From UBA2336 sp046294915 (lineage in GTDB: Bacteria > Bacteroidota > Bacteroidia > Cytophagales > Cyclobacteriaceae): a stretch of 34,210 bases of DNA. The stretch covers positions 1 to 34,210 of the forward strand of contig JBKBOE010000026.1 in the NCBI GenBank assembly GCA_046294915.1, written 5' to 3'. The translations under genes were made by a program, and so were the position numbers. This document shows, piece after piece, positions 6,386 through 15,207 of this stretch. Numbering within the stretch: the first letter of the stretch is position 1; every line of letters begins with the position of its first letter. The notes under the pieces were generated by a model, which was not told the DNA's origin, searched no databases, and was given only the letters and a program-made list of their open reading frames with translations.

Positions 6386-9001
6386 TTACTGAACCAATTG
6401 TTTTGCCTTGGCGAGGACAGCGTCCAGACCATTGAGGTTTTTACCTCCGGCTGTTGCAAAAAACGGCTGGCCGCCACCACCACCATCAATTTCCCTGGCT
6501 AACTCTTTAACCATATTACCGGCATGGTAAGTATTGCGCTGCGCCAGCTTTTCTCCAATCATTACGGCTACCTGAGGTTTGCTCTCTACATCGGCTGCGA
6601 GCACAAGAACAAGGTCATCAAACTGATTACGTAGTGCATACGCTATGTTTTTTAGTACATCGGTATTGGGTACGGTAACTTTCTCAATAATGAAACTGGA
6701 ACCGTTCTTCTTCAATACCTTGCTGGCAAGTTCATCTTTGAGGTGATTTGCCTGAACCTGATACAGCCGCTCCAGTTTTTTTTCAAACTGATGCCGCTCA
6801 TCCAGCAGGGCTTTTGTGGCAGCAACGATATCCTTTGGATTCTTTAACAACTCACGCACCTGTTCCAAAACAGCTAATTCTTTACGAATCCTGTTTTCGG
6901 CTTCTTGAGCCGTAACCGCCTCAATCCTTCGCACCCCTGCCGCAACAGAACTTTCTGAAATGATTTTAAATAATCCAATATGCCCGGTGGCCGGCACATG
7001 CGTACCTCCGCAAAGTTCAACAGAGTAATTCGGGTCGAAGGTTATCACCCGTACAAAGTCACCGTATTTTTCACCAAACAGCGCCATGGCACCCATTTGT
7101 TTTGCCTTTTCAATGGGTACATTCCTCTTTTCGTCAAGCGGAATATTTTCTCTGATTTTTTGATTAACCAGGTCTTCAACCTGTTGGATTTCATCCGGAG
7201 TCATTGCGGCATAGTGCGAAAAGTCAAAGCGGGTGATCTTGTCATTCACCAGTGACCCTTTTTGTTCTACATGTTTACCCAACACCTGGCGTAACGCGGC
7301 ATGCAGCAGGTGGGTAACGCTGTGGTTGTTCATGGTAAGTCTTCGCTTACCGGCCGATACAACTGCCGTAATGGGTTGTGTAAGAACCGGGGGAAGCTTT
7401 TCAGTAAAGTGAACAATCAGTTCATTCTCCTTCTTCGTATCAATAACCGGAATCTTTTCACCTCCGGCTTCAAGGTATCCGGTATCGCCCACTTGCCCGC
7501 CACTTTCGGCATAAAAGGGTGTCTTATCAAATACCAGTTGAAAAAGTTCTTTGCCTTTTTGCTTGAGTTTTCGGTATTTGATGATCTGCACCTGAGCCTG
7601 CAGGTTTTCGTAACCGATAAATTCAGTTACGGCTTCCTCGCCAACCAACACCCAGTCGCCCGCTTCTTTTACGGCATCCGATTTTGAACGGGCTTTTTGT
7701 TTCTCCATGGCTGCCTGGAAGCCAGCCTCATCAACGGTAAAGCCTCTTTCACGCGCTATTAAAGAGGTAAGATCAAAGGGGAACCCGTACGTATCGTACA
7801 ATTCAAAAGCAATGGTGCCGGGAACTCCTGTTTTTGCAAATTGAGGTTCAAGCCCTTCAAACCGTTTTAACCCTTTATCCAGCGTTTTTAAAAATGATTG
7901 TTCTTCCTCAAAAATTACTTTACTCACGTAATCTTTCTGCGATTCAAGTTCGGGGAACACCTCTTTTAGTTGCTCGCTTAGAACAGGCACCAACGAAAAG
8001 AGAAACGGTTCCTTAAAATTCAGGAAGGTAAACCCATAACGAACAGCCCTCCGCAAAATGCGCCTGATTACGTAGCCGGCACCGGTATTTGATGGCAGTT
8101 GTCCATCAGCAATGGCAAAGGAAACTGCGCGTATATGATCGGCCAGAACCCTGATGGCGATATCTGTCTTTTCGGCCGCTCCATATGCAATACCGCTGGC
8201 CCCTGAGATAAAATCAATTAAGGGTTTGAATACGGTTGTATCGTACGTTGAGGTTTTGCCCTGTATTGCCATGCATAAGCGCTCGAACCCCATGCCTGTA
8301 TCAACATGTTGTGCAGGGAGTTTTTCCAAGGAGCCATCGGCTTTACGGTTAAACTCCATAAACACGAGGTTCCAGATTTCAATAACCTGAGGATGATCGG
8401 CATTGACCAGTTCCCTGCCGGGCTTACTTTTTATTTCATCATCCGTGCGGAGATCAATGTGAATTTCCGAACATGGTCCGCAAGGGCCGGTATCGCCCAT
8501 CTCCCAGAAGTTATCTTTCTTCTTTCCATACAGGATGCGGTCATCCGGTAATATTTTTTTCCAGCAGGCAAGGGCATCCTCATCGGCAGGGAGATTGTCA
8601 TCCTTATCGCCACCAAATACGGTTGCATACAACCTGTCTTTCGGAAGTTTATAGACATCCGTGAGCAGTTCCCACCCCCATTCGATGGCTTCTTTTTTAA
8701 AATAGTCGCCAAACGACCAGTTGCCCAGCATTTCGAACATGGTGTGGTGATAGGTGTCAATGCCAACTTCTTCCAGATCGTTGTGCTTACCGCTTACACG
8801 GAGACATTTCTGGGTATCGGCAATGCGCACATGCTTGGGTGTGCCATGGCCAAGAAAGTAATCTTTGAACTGCACCATACCCGAGTTGGTGAACAACAGG
8901 GTGGGATCGTTTTTTAACACCAATGGTGCTGAGGGTACAATAAGATGTCCCCTTTCTTTAAAAAAATCGAGGAATTTTAACCTGATCTGGCCCGAATCCA
9001 T
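6386..9001 (-). CDS. alaS: Alanyl-tRNA synthetase
   Basis: AlaRS charges tRNA-Ala with alanine in the cytoplasm and edits mischarged Ser/Gly. The 871-residue product is full length for the family. ATG 8999-9001 is the start (MDSGQIRLKFLDFFKERGHL); the GTG just before it is less likely. The class II catalytic domain fills about residues 1-240 (LLFTNSGMVQFKDYFLG, HHTMFEMLGNWSFGDYFK, GDTGPCGPCSEIH). The tRNA-recognition helices follow (RRILRRAVRYG). The editing domain shows HSVTH at 560-564 and CGGTH at 664-668, the zinc-binding residues. The C-terminal DHHA1/C-Ala domain ends with GGGGGQPFFATAGGKN. Nothing is missing. A promoter with a perfect -7 element lies about 75 bases upstream; the gene is divergent from the M23 peptidase pair. 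Confidence 0.99.
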   Translation of the reverse strand: MDSGQIRLKFLDFFKERGHLIVPSAPLVLKNDPTLLFTNSGMVQFKDYFLGHGTPKHVRIADTQKCLRVSGKHNDLEEVGIDTYHHTMFEMLGNWSFGDYFKKEAIEWGWELLTDVYKLPKDRLYATVFGGDKDDNLPADEDALACWKKILPDDRILYGKKKDNFWEMGDTGPCGPCSEIHIDLRTDDEIKSKPGRELVNADHPQVIEIWNLVFMEFNRKADGSLEKLPAQHVDTGMGFERLCMAIQGKTSTYDTTVFKPLIDFISGASGIAYGAAEKTDIAIRVLADHIRAVSFAIADGQLPSNTGAGYVIRRILRRAVRYGFTFLNFKEPFLFSLVPVLSEQLKEVFPELESQKDYVSKVIFEEEQSFLKTLDKGLKRFEGLEPQFAKTGVPGTIAFELYDTYGFPFDLTSLIARERGFTVDEAGFQAAMEKQKARSKSDAVKEAGDWVLVGEEAVTEFIGYENLQAQVQIIKYRKLKQKGKELFQLVFDKTPFYAESGGQVGDTGYLEAGGEKIPVIDTKKENELIVHFTEKLPPVLTQPITAVVSAGKRRLTMNNHSVTHLLHAALRQVLGKHVEQKGSLVNDKITRFDFSHYAAMTPDEIQQVEDLVNQKIRENIPLDEKRNVPIEKAKQMGAMALFGEKYGDFVRVITFDPNYSVELCGGTHVPATGHIGLFKIISESSVAAGVRRIEAVTAQEAENRIRKELAVLEQVRELLKNPKDIVAATKALLDERHQFEKKLERLYQVQANHLKDELASKVLKKNGSSFIIEKVTVPNTDVLKNIAYALRNQFDDLVLVLAADVESKPQVAVMIGEKLAQRNTYHAGNMVKELAREIDGGGGGQPFFATAGGKNLNGLDAVLAKAKQLVQ

Positions 9002-9077
9002 CACATCCGTAAACTTTTAACTCTGCTGATTTTTACTATCTTAGCCCGCGCTATTTAAACGGTATTCAATCAAGCGA

Positions 9078-9085
9078 CAAAATTA
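9078..9085 (-). promoter_or_regulatory. -7 element of alaS
   Basis: TAATTTTG on the minus strand matches the Bacteroidota TAnnTTTG -7 consensus in full. No good TTTG lies 19 bases upstream. A start of transcription near 9072 would give a leader of about 70 nt for alaS. Confidence 0.5.
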
Positions 9086-9130
9086 AGCAGATTAGTGGGA
9101 TTGGACTGAATTCGCTTGCTTTTTTACAAC

Positions 9131-10090
9131 ATGGCCCCAACACGGTTCAAATACAACCCCACTACCTGCCGCTATGAGCCGGCAAGAATTTCTATCCGGC
9201 AGATTCTTACCTATTGTTTTTCGTTAGCCGTAATGAGTTCACTGATGTTTGCCGGCATTGCTTACTTGCAAGGGCATTTTTTTGTAACGCAAACAACGCT
9301 TGATCTCCGTGCCGAAAACAACGCGCTTAAGCAACACTTTGCGCTCCTCAGTTCGCAACTCGTAAAGTTAGATCAGTCGCTTGCCGTAATCAGGGATACT
9401 GAAAAATCAGTTGAATCCAGGTTATTCAGCACTCCCAGCACAGGCCTCACCAGGCAAGCTCCGGTATACCGTATACCGGAAGGACCCCACGAAGCCATGC
9501 AGTTAGTATACGCTACTCAGAGCAATGCAGAGGCTACCATACAAAAGGCAAAAAGGTATAACCACGTTTATGCTTCATCGCTCAGCCTCACTGCCCTTGA
9601 TAAATCATGTATGGTAAGCTGGCCAACCGGACAACCCGTGCAGAAGAAATACATGAATGTTGCTTCGGGTTTTGGTATGCGCATTAACCCGTTTCACAAA
9701 GGGGCTTATAAACATGAGGGATTGGACTTTGCCGCGCCTCAGGGCTCACCTGTTTACGCTACCGGACCGGGTAAAGTAATTGACACGGGAGTAAGCACCC
9801 TGCAAGCGGGTTATGGAAATTATATTGAAATTGAACACCCCTGCGGCATCATTACCCGTTATGCACATCTTCAACACCTTAGTGTAAAGCAGGGGCAATG
9901 GGTACATGAAGGTACCATTATTGGAACGGTTGGAATGAGCGGAGGAGCAGCCGCACCTCATCTTCATTATGAAATCATCAAAGATGGCGAGGCCATTAAC
10001 CCTATGCTGTACATCATTAAAGGATTAACCAGCAATGAATTTGCACAGCTAAAATCCCAATCTGAAATAAGAAACCAGTCGCTCGACTAA
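9131..10090 (+). CDS. M23 family metallopeptidase, first of a tandem pair
   Basis: A predicted membrane-anchored peptidoglycan endopeptidase of 319 residues. It starts at ATG 9131; this gives an N-terminus aligning with the next gene (MAPTRFKYNPTTCRYEP versus MASSRFIYNVQTCQYEP). A short cytoplasmic head precedes one membrane segment (about 25-46), then a coiled coil (about 58-90) and a linker. The LytM/M23 domain at about 180-295 carries all zinc ligands: H195 and D199 in HEGLDF, and H279 in HLHYE (H277-L-H279). The complete ligand set suggests an active enzyme. The head with its YN-x(2)-TC-x-YEP pattern is a known feature of Bacteroidota M23 proteins, with unknown purpose. The stop overlaps the next start by one base. 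Confidence 0.93.
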   Translation: MAPTRFKYNPTTCRYEPARISIRQILTYCFSLAVMSSLMFAGIAYLQGHFFVTQTTLDLRAENNALKQHFALLSSQLVKLDQSLAVIRDTEKSVESRLFSTPSTGLTRQAPVYRIPEGPHEAMQLVYATQSNAEATIQKAKRYNHVYASSLSLTALDKSCMVSWPTGQPVQKKYMNVASGFGMRINPFHKGAYKHEGLDFAAPQGSPVYATGPGKVIDTGVSTLQAGYGNYIEIEHPCGIITRYAHLQHLSVKQGQWVHEGTIIGTVGMSGGAAAPHLHYEIIKDGEAINPMLYIIKGLTSNEFAQLKSQSEIRNQSLD

Positions 10091-11055
10091 TGGCATCATC
10101 CAGATTTATATATAATGTTCAAACATGCCAATACGAACCGGTTTATTTAACCGGCAGGCAATTGTTCAAGAGGTCAGTTATTTTCCTAACTGCCTCCATC
10201 ACACTTGCTTCGCTTGCATTTGCCTGGTACATAAATCACTACGGCCCCCCTGAAGAGCAGTTGCTTCGCAAGAAAAATGAGGCTCTCTTAGGGCAATGGG
10301 CCATGCTTCAAGGCCAGATTACCAAGCGGCAGCAGGTGGTGAAATCGTTTGCCGAGCAAGATGACCTCGCTTACAGGGTAATACTTGATCTGCCACCCTT
10401 ATCAGCAGAACAACGCATGGCCGGAGCCGGTGGGGTTGATAAAAATTATCCCTCGGAAGTTCAGAATTATGCGGTAATTCTGAAAGCCTACCAGCAAATT
10501 GACCGGCTTAGGCACCAGGTTGAAGTAGAAAAGCAGTCGTTTGAGCAGTTGAATGAACAGGCCAACATCAAAAATATCATGTGGGCCTCACGTCCGGCCA
10601 TTCAACCGATAGATAACCGTGAATTATCGCGCCTTCACACAACCTTCGGTCTCCGTATGCACCCTATCTTTAAAGTACTGATGGATCATAAGGGGCTGGA
10701 TTTTACTGCGCCAAAGGGAACGGAGGTTTATGCAACCGGAGACGGTCGCGTTTCGATGGCCTATTTTTCAGGATCGTACGGCAATGTAATTTTTATCGAT
10801 CACGGGTTTGACTACGAAACCCGCTACGCCCACCTCTCTAAGTTTAACGTCAGGCCCGGGCAATTTGTAAAGCGGGGCGAGCTTATTGGTTATGTAGGTA
10901 ATACGGGAATTTCGGTTTCTCCCCACCTGCACTACGAGGTTTTCTATAGAGGTCAGGCGGTCAACCCAATTCATTTTTTCCAGCGCGACCTGAATAACCT
11001 CGAATACCGTAAACTTATACAAATGGCCGGCAAGTCCGATTCATCACTTGACTAG
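10090..11055 (+). CDS. M23 family metallopeptidase, second of a tandem pair
   Basis: A 321-residue paralogue of the preceding protein, joined to it by a TAATG stop-start overlap that implies translational coupling. It has the same plan: cytoplasmic head with RFIYNVQTCQYEP, one membrane segment (about 30-48, VIFLTASITLASLAFAWYI), a coiled-coil stretch (about 55-160) and an M23 domain with H200 and D204 in HKGLDF and HLH at 279-281. It retains the zinc ligands, so both copies look active. Peptidases of this kind cut stem-peptide cross-links during growth or division, sometimes under control of a coiled coil; which applies here cannot be told. The pair probably arose by tandem duplication. A CapA-like gene follows after 43 bp. 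Confidence 0.93.
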   Translation: MASSRFIYNVQTCQYEPVYLTGRQLFKRSVIFLTASITLASLAFAWYINHYGPPEEQLLRKKNEALLGQWAMLQGQITKRQQVVKSFAEQDDLAYRVILDLPPLSAEQRMAGAGGVDKNYPSEVQNYAVILKAYQQIDRLRHQVEVEKQSFEQLNEQANIKNIMWASRPAIQPIDNRELSRLHTTFGLRMHPIFKVLMDHKGLDFTAPKGTEVYATGDGRVSMAYFSGSYGNVIFIDHGFDYETRYAHLSKFNVRPGQFVKRGELIGYVGNTGISVSPHLHYEVFYRGQAVNPIHFFQRDLNNLEYRKLIQMAGKSDSSLD

Positions 11056-11098
11056 AAGACTAGTCACCTCACCATTATTTTATTTCTTTGTACCCGAT

Positions 11099-12136
11099 AT
11101 GCGATTTCTTACAACTGTACTCTTCATAGTAACTGAGCTGATTGTGCACGCACAGAACACCGGGCCCGTTACAATAATCGGGGTTGGCGATATCATGATG
11201 GGGACAACCTACCCTGAGCCTGTATTGCCGGCAAATAACGGCAGGCACCTTATGGAAGAAGTTGAAAGCATTCTACGCGATGCAGATGTAACAACCGGAA
11301 ACCTTGAGGGCGTGCTGCTGGACGAAGGCGGCACCCCAAAAACCTGCCGTGACCCCAAGGTTTGTTATGTATTTAAAAGCCCTACACGTTATGTACAAAA
11401 CCTGGTGAATGCCGGATTTGATGTGATGAGCCTTGCCAATAACCATGCTGGCGATTTTGGCGAAACCGGCAGAAAGAGCAGCATAAGAACCCTAGAAGAA
11501 GCAGGAATACACCATGCCGGCCAACTTCAGCAAAAGTTTGTAACCTTCGAAAAGAGGGGTACCCATTTTGGCTTTGTAGCCTTTGCTCCAAACAGTAATT
11601 GTGTGCCATTACTGGATATTCCCGCAGCGCAAGCACTGGTGGCCCATCTCGATTCCCTGGTTGACATCGTTATTGTATCCTTTCACGGGGGTGCCGAAGG
11701 ACCTCAGCACCAACACGTTACCCGGCAAACCGAGATCTTCCACGGTGAAGACCGGGGCAATGTGTGGGCTTTTGCACATGCGGTAATTGATGCCGGAGCC
11801 GATGTGGTTTTTGGGCATGGGCCACACGTAACACGAGCCGTTGAAGTGTATAAAAACCGATTTATCGCCTATAGCCTGGGTAACTTCTGTACCTACGGAG
11901 GCATGAATGTATCTGGTGTAAACGGACTGGCCCCTATTGTTAAAGTATACACCGATCAATCCGGCAGATTTTTGAAAGGCCACATCACTTCCACCTACCA
12001 GGTTACCCGCGGGCAGGTAAAAATTGATCCGGAAAAGCGGGTGCTCACCAAATTGATTGAACTCACAAAAAAAGATTTCCCCGAGATGCCCCTGCATTTT
12101 GATGAAAATGGAATTATTACTTACCTTGCTCAATAA
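11099..12136 (+). CDS. CapA family (poly-gamma-glutamate capsule synthesis-like) protein
   Basis: The 345-residue product belongs to the CapA/PGA_cap family, a calcineurin-like metallophosphoesterase fold. Start ATG 11099 gives a signal peptide (MRFLTTVLFIVTELIVHAQ), so it should be periplasmic; a TTG start at 11048 overlapping the previous gene is less likely. Motifs in order: TIIGVGDIMMG (metal-binding Asp), DVTTGNLEGVLL, LVNAGFDVMSLANNHAGDFG, DIVIVSFHGG, VIDAGADVVFGHGPHVTRAV and IAYSLGNFCTYG. These cover the metal ligands of the family. The other genes of a poly-gamma-glutamate operon (CapB, CapC) are absent, so the name says family and not function. The substrate is unknown; the two peptidoglycan peptidases upstream suggest an envelope role. 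One base separates it from the MerR-type gene. Confidence 0.9.
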   Translation: MRFLTTVLFIVTELIVHAQNTGPVTIIGVGDIMMGTTYPEPVLPANNGRHLMEEVESILRDADVTTGNLEGVLLDEGGTPKTCRDPKVCYVFKSPTRYVQNLVNAGFDVMSLANNHAGDFGETGRKSSIRTLEEAGIHHAGQLQQKFVTFEKRGTHFGFVAFAPNSNCVPLLDIPAAQALVAHLDSLVDIVIVSFHGGAEGPQHQHVTRQTEIFHGEDRGNVWAFAHAVIDAGADVVFGHGPHVTRAVEVYKNRFIAYSLGNFCTYGGMNVSGVNGLAPIVKVYTDQSGRFLKGHITSTYQVTRGQVKIDPEKRVLTKLIELTKKDFPEMPLHFDENGIITYLAQ

Positions 12137-12137
12137 G

Positions 12138-12479
12138 ATGGCGTACAAAGAAAAAGAAATCCAAAAGCTATACTACTCCATCGGAGAAGTAGCCGAAATC
12201 TTCAACGTGGCACCCTCTTTAATCCGTTTCTGGGAATCGGAATTTGACATCATCAAACCCAAAAAGAACCGCAAAGGCAACCGCCAATTCACCAAGGAGG
12301 ATATTGAAAGTGTACGCACTATTTACCACCTGGTGAAAGAAAGAGGATTCACTTTACAAGGCGCCAAGGAGATGCTCCGGAACAACTCATTTGAGATTAA
12401 AGACAAGCTTGAGTTGATTGACTCCCTGAAATCGGTGCGCAGGTTTATGGTTGAAGTACGCGACAGGCTGCCGGAATAG
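12138..12479 (+). CDS. MerR family transcriptional regulator
   Basis: The 113-residue product starts at ATG 12138, one base after the preceding stop. A MerR-type helix-turn-helix covers residues about 12-80: YYSIGEVAEIFNVAPSLIRF, WESEFDIIKPKKNRKGNRQF and TKEDIESVRTIYHLVKERGF, the usual order of recognition helix, wing and second helical pair. The C-terminal part (about 85-113) is short and helical with no cysteine cluster or ligand-binding domain, so no inducer can be predicted. Stand-alone regulators of this size are common in Bacteroidota and sit near dprA or envelope genes. Whether it controls its own operon is unknown. Confidence 0.92.
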   Translation: MAYKEKEIQKLYYSIGEVAEIFNVAPSLIRFWESEFDIIKPKKNRKGNRQFTKEDIESVRTIYHLVKERGFTLQGAKEMLRNNSFEIKDKLELIDSLKSVRRFMVEVRDRLPE

Positions 12480-12517
12480 CTCTTTAACCCCATTTTCCCT
12501 TTTTCATTCTGATATTG

Positions 12518-13624
12518 ATGGATCAGGAACGACTTTCACTGCTGGCATTGCATTTTGTACCCGGTGTTGGCGATTACCTTATCCGGCAACTTATCAGTTA
12601 TACCGGCTCAGCCGAAAAAGTATTTAACCTGCCGAAAGGAAAACTCCTTAAAATTCCGGGTATAGGTCCTAAAACCGCAGAAGCTGTTGGCAACAGAAAA
12701 CCCTTTGACCGCGCTGAGAAAGAAATACGGAAGGCCGAAAAGGAAGGGGTAAAAATTCTGTTTTATACCGATAAAGAATACCCATCGCGTTTAAAGCAAG
12801 CACCTGATGCCCCGTCCATTCTTTACACGAAGGGCAACATTAACTTTGAGCAGGATAAAATCGTTGCGGTTGTCGGCACCCGCCAGGCAACATCCTACGG
12901 GAAAGAACGCGTTGATGAACTGATTGCTGCCCTTGTGCCACATGAGGCCTTGATTGTTAGCGGCCTTGCGTACGGCATTGATATCCATGCACACAAAGCA
13001 GCGCTGACCTGCGGGTTGCCCACCCTGGCGGTTATGGGCAGCGGAATGGACATCATCTATCCTTCATCACATAAGGAAATAGCCGGAAAAATGCTGGCTT
13101 CTGGCGGCCTGGTAACAGAGAATCCTTTTGGAACCAAACCCGATGCCCACAATTTTCCTCAGCGCAACCGCATTATTGCCGGACTGTGCGATGCCCTGGT
13201 GGTGGTTGAAGCTGCCGCTAAAGGCGGAGCCTTGATTACTGCCGAAATCGCCAACAGCTACAACCGTGATGTGTTTGCCTACCCGGGAAGTATTGGCGTG
13301 ACGTATTCAGAGGGATGCAATAACCTGATCAAAACCAATCGGGCTCACCTGTTAGCCTCAATTAAAGACCTGGAGTATATCATGAACTGGAGCCCGGCCC
13401 AGGCATCCAAAAAGAAGAAAGCAACACTTTCCTTAGAAGGTCTTGATGAGCAGGAAAAAACAGTAGTAAATCAGTTACTTCTTAAAAATCCGGATTCGGT
13501 GGACGAATTAAGCTGGAAAGCAAACATGCCGGTTAGCCAGCTTGCTTCAGTATTACTTAACCTTGAGTTTAAAGGGCTGGTAAAGTCGTTGCCGGGAAAG
13601 CAGTATAAACTGATTACTGCGTAA
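12518..13624 (+). CDS. dprA: DNA-processing protein DprA
   Basis: DprA binds single-stranded DNA taken up during natural transformation and loads RecA on it. The 368-residue product starts at ATG 12518 (MDQERLSLLALHFVPGVGD) rather than the TTG just before. An N-terminal helix-hairpin-helix region (LLKIPGIGPKTAEAVGNRKP) is followed by the Rossmann-like core: VVGTRQATSYGKERVDE, VSGLAYGIDIHAHKAAL, AVMGSGMDIIYPSSH, FPQRNRIIAGLCDALVVVEA and GALITAEIANSYNRDVFAYP. The last 60 residues form the winged-helix DML1-like domain common in longer DprA proteins. All core motifs are intact. Its stop lies one base from the stop of the convergent TPR gene, with no room for a terminator. Confidence 0.97.
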   Translation: MDQERLSLLALHFVPGVGDYLIRQLISYTGSAEKVFNLPKGKLLKIPGIGPKTAEAVGNRKPFDRAEKEIRKAEKEGVKILFYTDKEYPSRLKQAPDAPSILYTKGNINFEQDKIVAVVGTRQATSYGKERVDELIAALVPHEALIVSGLAYGIDIHAHKAALTCGLPTLAVMGSGMDIIYPSSHKEIAGKMLASGGLVTENPFGTKPDAHNFPQRNRIIAGLCDALVVVEAAAKGGALITAEIANSYNRDVFAYPGSIGVTYSEGCNNLIKTNRAHLLASIKDLEYIMNWSPAQASKKKKATLSLEGLDEQEKTVVNQLLLKNPDSVDELSWKANMPVSQLASVLLNLEFKGLVKSLPGKQYKLITA

Positions 13625-13625
13625 C

Positions 13626-14249
13626 TTACTCGTGCGGATTCTTTTGGTTACACTTTTCCTTGATCAGTTCGTAGGCGTTCAAATCACCCAATTCACCGGC
13701 TTTGCTTAAATCAAGGCAACCGTTCTTCATGTCACCAAACTCAATGCGCAACAGGCCACGCATGTAGTAAGCATCAATGCTTTTGGGATTAATCTGGATA
13801 ATTTTGGAACAATCGTTAATGGCATCCTGGTAGGCCTGAAGGAATTGCTTTGCTTTTCCGCGGTTGTAATACGCCTCAATATAGTTTTCGTTAATCGCTA
13901 TAGCTGATGTATAATCATCAACAGCACCATAATAGTCCTGTAACTTCATCTTCACATTTCCCCTCGCAAAAAAAGCTTCAGCGAATTTCGGGTTCTTCTC
14001 AAGCGCAAGGTTATAGTCTTTCATGGAACCATGGCGGTCATCAAACTTATCTTTGATGTTACCGCGCAGGTAATACGCGGCTGCATAATTGGGGTCAACC
14101 TCAATGGCCTTGTTCAGGTTCAGAAGCGATTCAACGTACTCACCTTTTTCATAGAGATCCCTGCCTTTAGCAGTATAATCTTTTGCTGTTTGGGCATATG
14201 CCCATGCACCTGTAAGCACAATTACCCACGCCAATACCCCTGATTTCAT
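13626..14249 (-). CDS. Secreted tetratricopeptide repeat protein
   Basis: The 207-residue product has a signal peptide (MKSGVLAWVIVLTGAWAYAQ) and then about five tandem 34-residue TPR units between residues 22 and 190. The repeats are clear: AKGRDLYEKGEYVESLLNLN..., YYLRGNIKDKFDDRHGSMKD, FFARGNVKMKLQDYYGAVDD, YYNRGKAKQFLQAYQDAIND and YYMRGLLRIEFGDMKNGCLD. TPRs act as protein-binding scaffolds; the partner here is unknown. It is expected in the periplasm. A perfect -7 element lies about 25 bases upstream of the ATG, so it has its own promoter even though the gene upstream on this strand is only 70 bp away. Confidence 0.88.
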   Translation of the reverse strand: MKSGVLAWVIVLTGAWAYAQTAKDYTAKGRDLYEKGEYVESLLNLNKAIEVDPNYAAAYYLRGNIKDKFDDRHGSMKDYNLALEKNPKFAEAFFARGNVKMKLQDYYGAVDDYTSAIAINENYIEAYYNRGKAKQFLQAYQDAINDCSKIIQINPKSIDAYYMRGLLRIEFGDMKNGCLDLSKAGELGDLNAYELIKEKCNQKNPHE

Positions 14250-14273
14250 TTTACCTGATAAAAATGTTCAGTG

Positions 14274-14281
14274 CAAACTTA
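14274..14281 (-). promoter_or_regulatory. -7 element of the TPR gene
   Basis: TAAGTTTG on the minus strand is a full match to TAnnTTTG. The leader would be about 20 nt. No clear -33 TTTG is seen at the expected distance. Confidence 0.5.
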
Positions 14282-14319
14282 GCGTATTGCCAGCCGGAAT
14301 TTGGCAGAACGTAATATTT

Positions 14320-15171
14320 TCAATGGTTTGGAAAAATTTCACCGGCAATACGCAATGATTCGGCAAGTGCTTTACGATTTATTTGCGGTGTTGCATTAAC
14401 CGAATCCAGATAATGGATGATCGTTTCGGTAGCCAGGTTGCCCACCAGCTCATCGTTAGCCATCGGGCACCCGCCAAAACCTCTAATAGCCCCATCAAAC
14501 CGCCTGCAACCCGCCTGCCATGCAGCCTCAATTTTTTCCTTAGCGGTAGCCGGATTGGAGTGCAGGTGCACCCCTAACTCAAGCCGTGGGAAGGCCCGTG
14601 TAAGGTTATGGAAAAGCTTTGCAATATTCTCAGGGTTTGCCGCACCAATTGTATCGGCCAGCGAAATAATCGAGATACCCAAGGTTGCCAGGATGTCAAC
14701 AAAACGAACAACGGTTTCAGCATCATAGGGATCACCGTAAGGATTACCAAAGCCCATGCTGATGTAAACTACCTGCTCCTTTTTGTGCAGTACACACAAG
14801 TCCTGAATCTCGCTTACTGTATTCAGCGCCTCGGTAATCGACTTATTGGTATTTCGCTGCTGAAAGGTCTCTGAGATAGAGAGCGGAAAGCCCAGGTAGG
14901 TAATGCCCTCGTGCTGCACCGCTTCTTCCGCACCGCGCTTGTTCGCTACAATGGCCAACAGTTTTGAATTGCTCTCTTTCCAGTTAAGTCCGGCAAGTAC
15001 CTCGGCTGTGTCCCGCATCTGGGGAATGGCGCGCGATGAAACAAAACTTCCGAAATCAATGGTATCAAAACCTACCTGGAGTAATTGATTGATATACCTG
15101 ACTTTTTGCGAAGTTGGGATAAAGCCTTCAAGGCCTTGCATGGCATCGCGCGGACATTCAATGAGTTTCAT
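14320..15171 (-). CDS. Hydroxymethylglutaryl-CoA lyase-like enzyme
   Basis: The family cleaves HMG-CoA to acetyl-CoA and acetoacetate in leucine breakdown. The 283-residue product is slightly short of the usual 295-300. Landmarks of the HMG-CoA lyase TIM barrel are ECPRDAMQG (catalytic Arg-Asp), VGFDTIDFGSFVS, the metal-binding GVHLHSNPATAKEK, and RGFGGCPMANDELVGNLATE with the catalytic cysteine. I prefer ATG 15169-15171 (MKLIECPRDAM). The ATG at 15184-15186 would add five residues but would lie only about 8 nt from the predicted transcription start. No other leucine-degradation gene is nearby, so the physiological substrate is inferred from the family only; a related aldol-type lyase is possible. 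Confidence 0.87.
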   Translation of the reverse strand: MKLIECPRDAMQGLEGFIPTSQKVRYINQLLQVGFDTIDFGSFVSSRAIPQMRDTAEVLAGLNWKESNSKLLAIVANKRGAEEAVQHEGITYLGFPLSISETFQQRNTNKSITEALNTVSEIQDLCVLHKKEQVVYISMGFGNPYGDPYDAETVVRFVDILATLGISIISLADTIGAANPENIAKLFHNLTRAFPRLELGVHLHSNPATAKEKIEAAWQAGCRRFDGAIRGFGGCPMANDELVGNLATETIIHYLDSVNATPQINRKALAESLRIAGEIFPNH

Positions 15172-15199
15172 ACCTGGAATTAACATTACTAAAAATCTG

Positions 15200-15207
15200 C
15201 AAAATTA
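15200..15207 (-). promoter_or_regulatory. -7 element of the HMG-CoA lyase gene
   Basis: TAATTTTG on the minus strand is a full match to TAnnTTTG. Transcription would start near 15195, which supports the ATG at 15171 (leader about 24 nt) over the one at 15186. Confidence 0.5.

Noticed and set aside
7301..7687. Open frame of 128 codons antisense to alaS
   Set aside because: alaS is certain on the other strand; the product has no family resemblance or plausible start signal.
11099..12136. A capsule (poly-gamma-glutamate) operon
   Set aside because: Only the CapA-like gene is present; the ligase and membrane genes of such an operon are missing.
12057..12137. N-terminal extension of the MerR-type regulator
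   Set aside because: It would overlap the end of the CapA-like gene by 80 bases and adds residues unlike the family; ATG 12138 fits the usual N-terminus.
11609..12148. Open frame of 179 codons antisense to the CapA-like gene
   Set aside because: It lies fully across a well-supported gene, has no recognisable motif, and reads as a by-product of codon use on the other strand.
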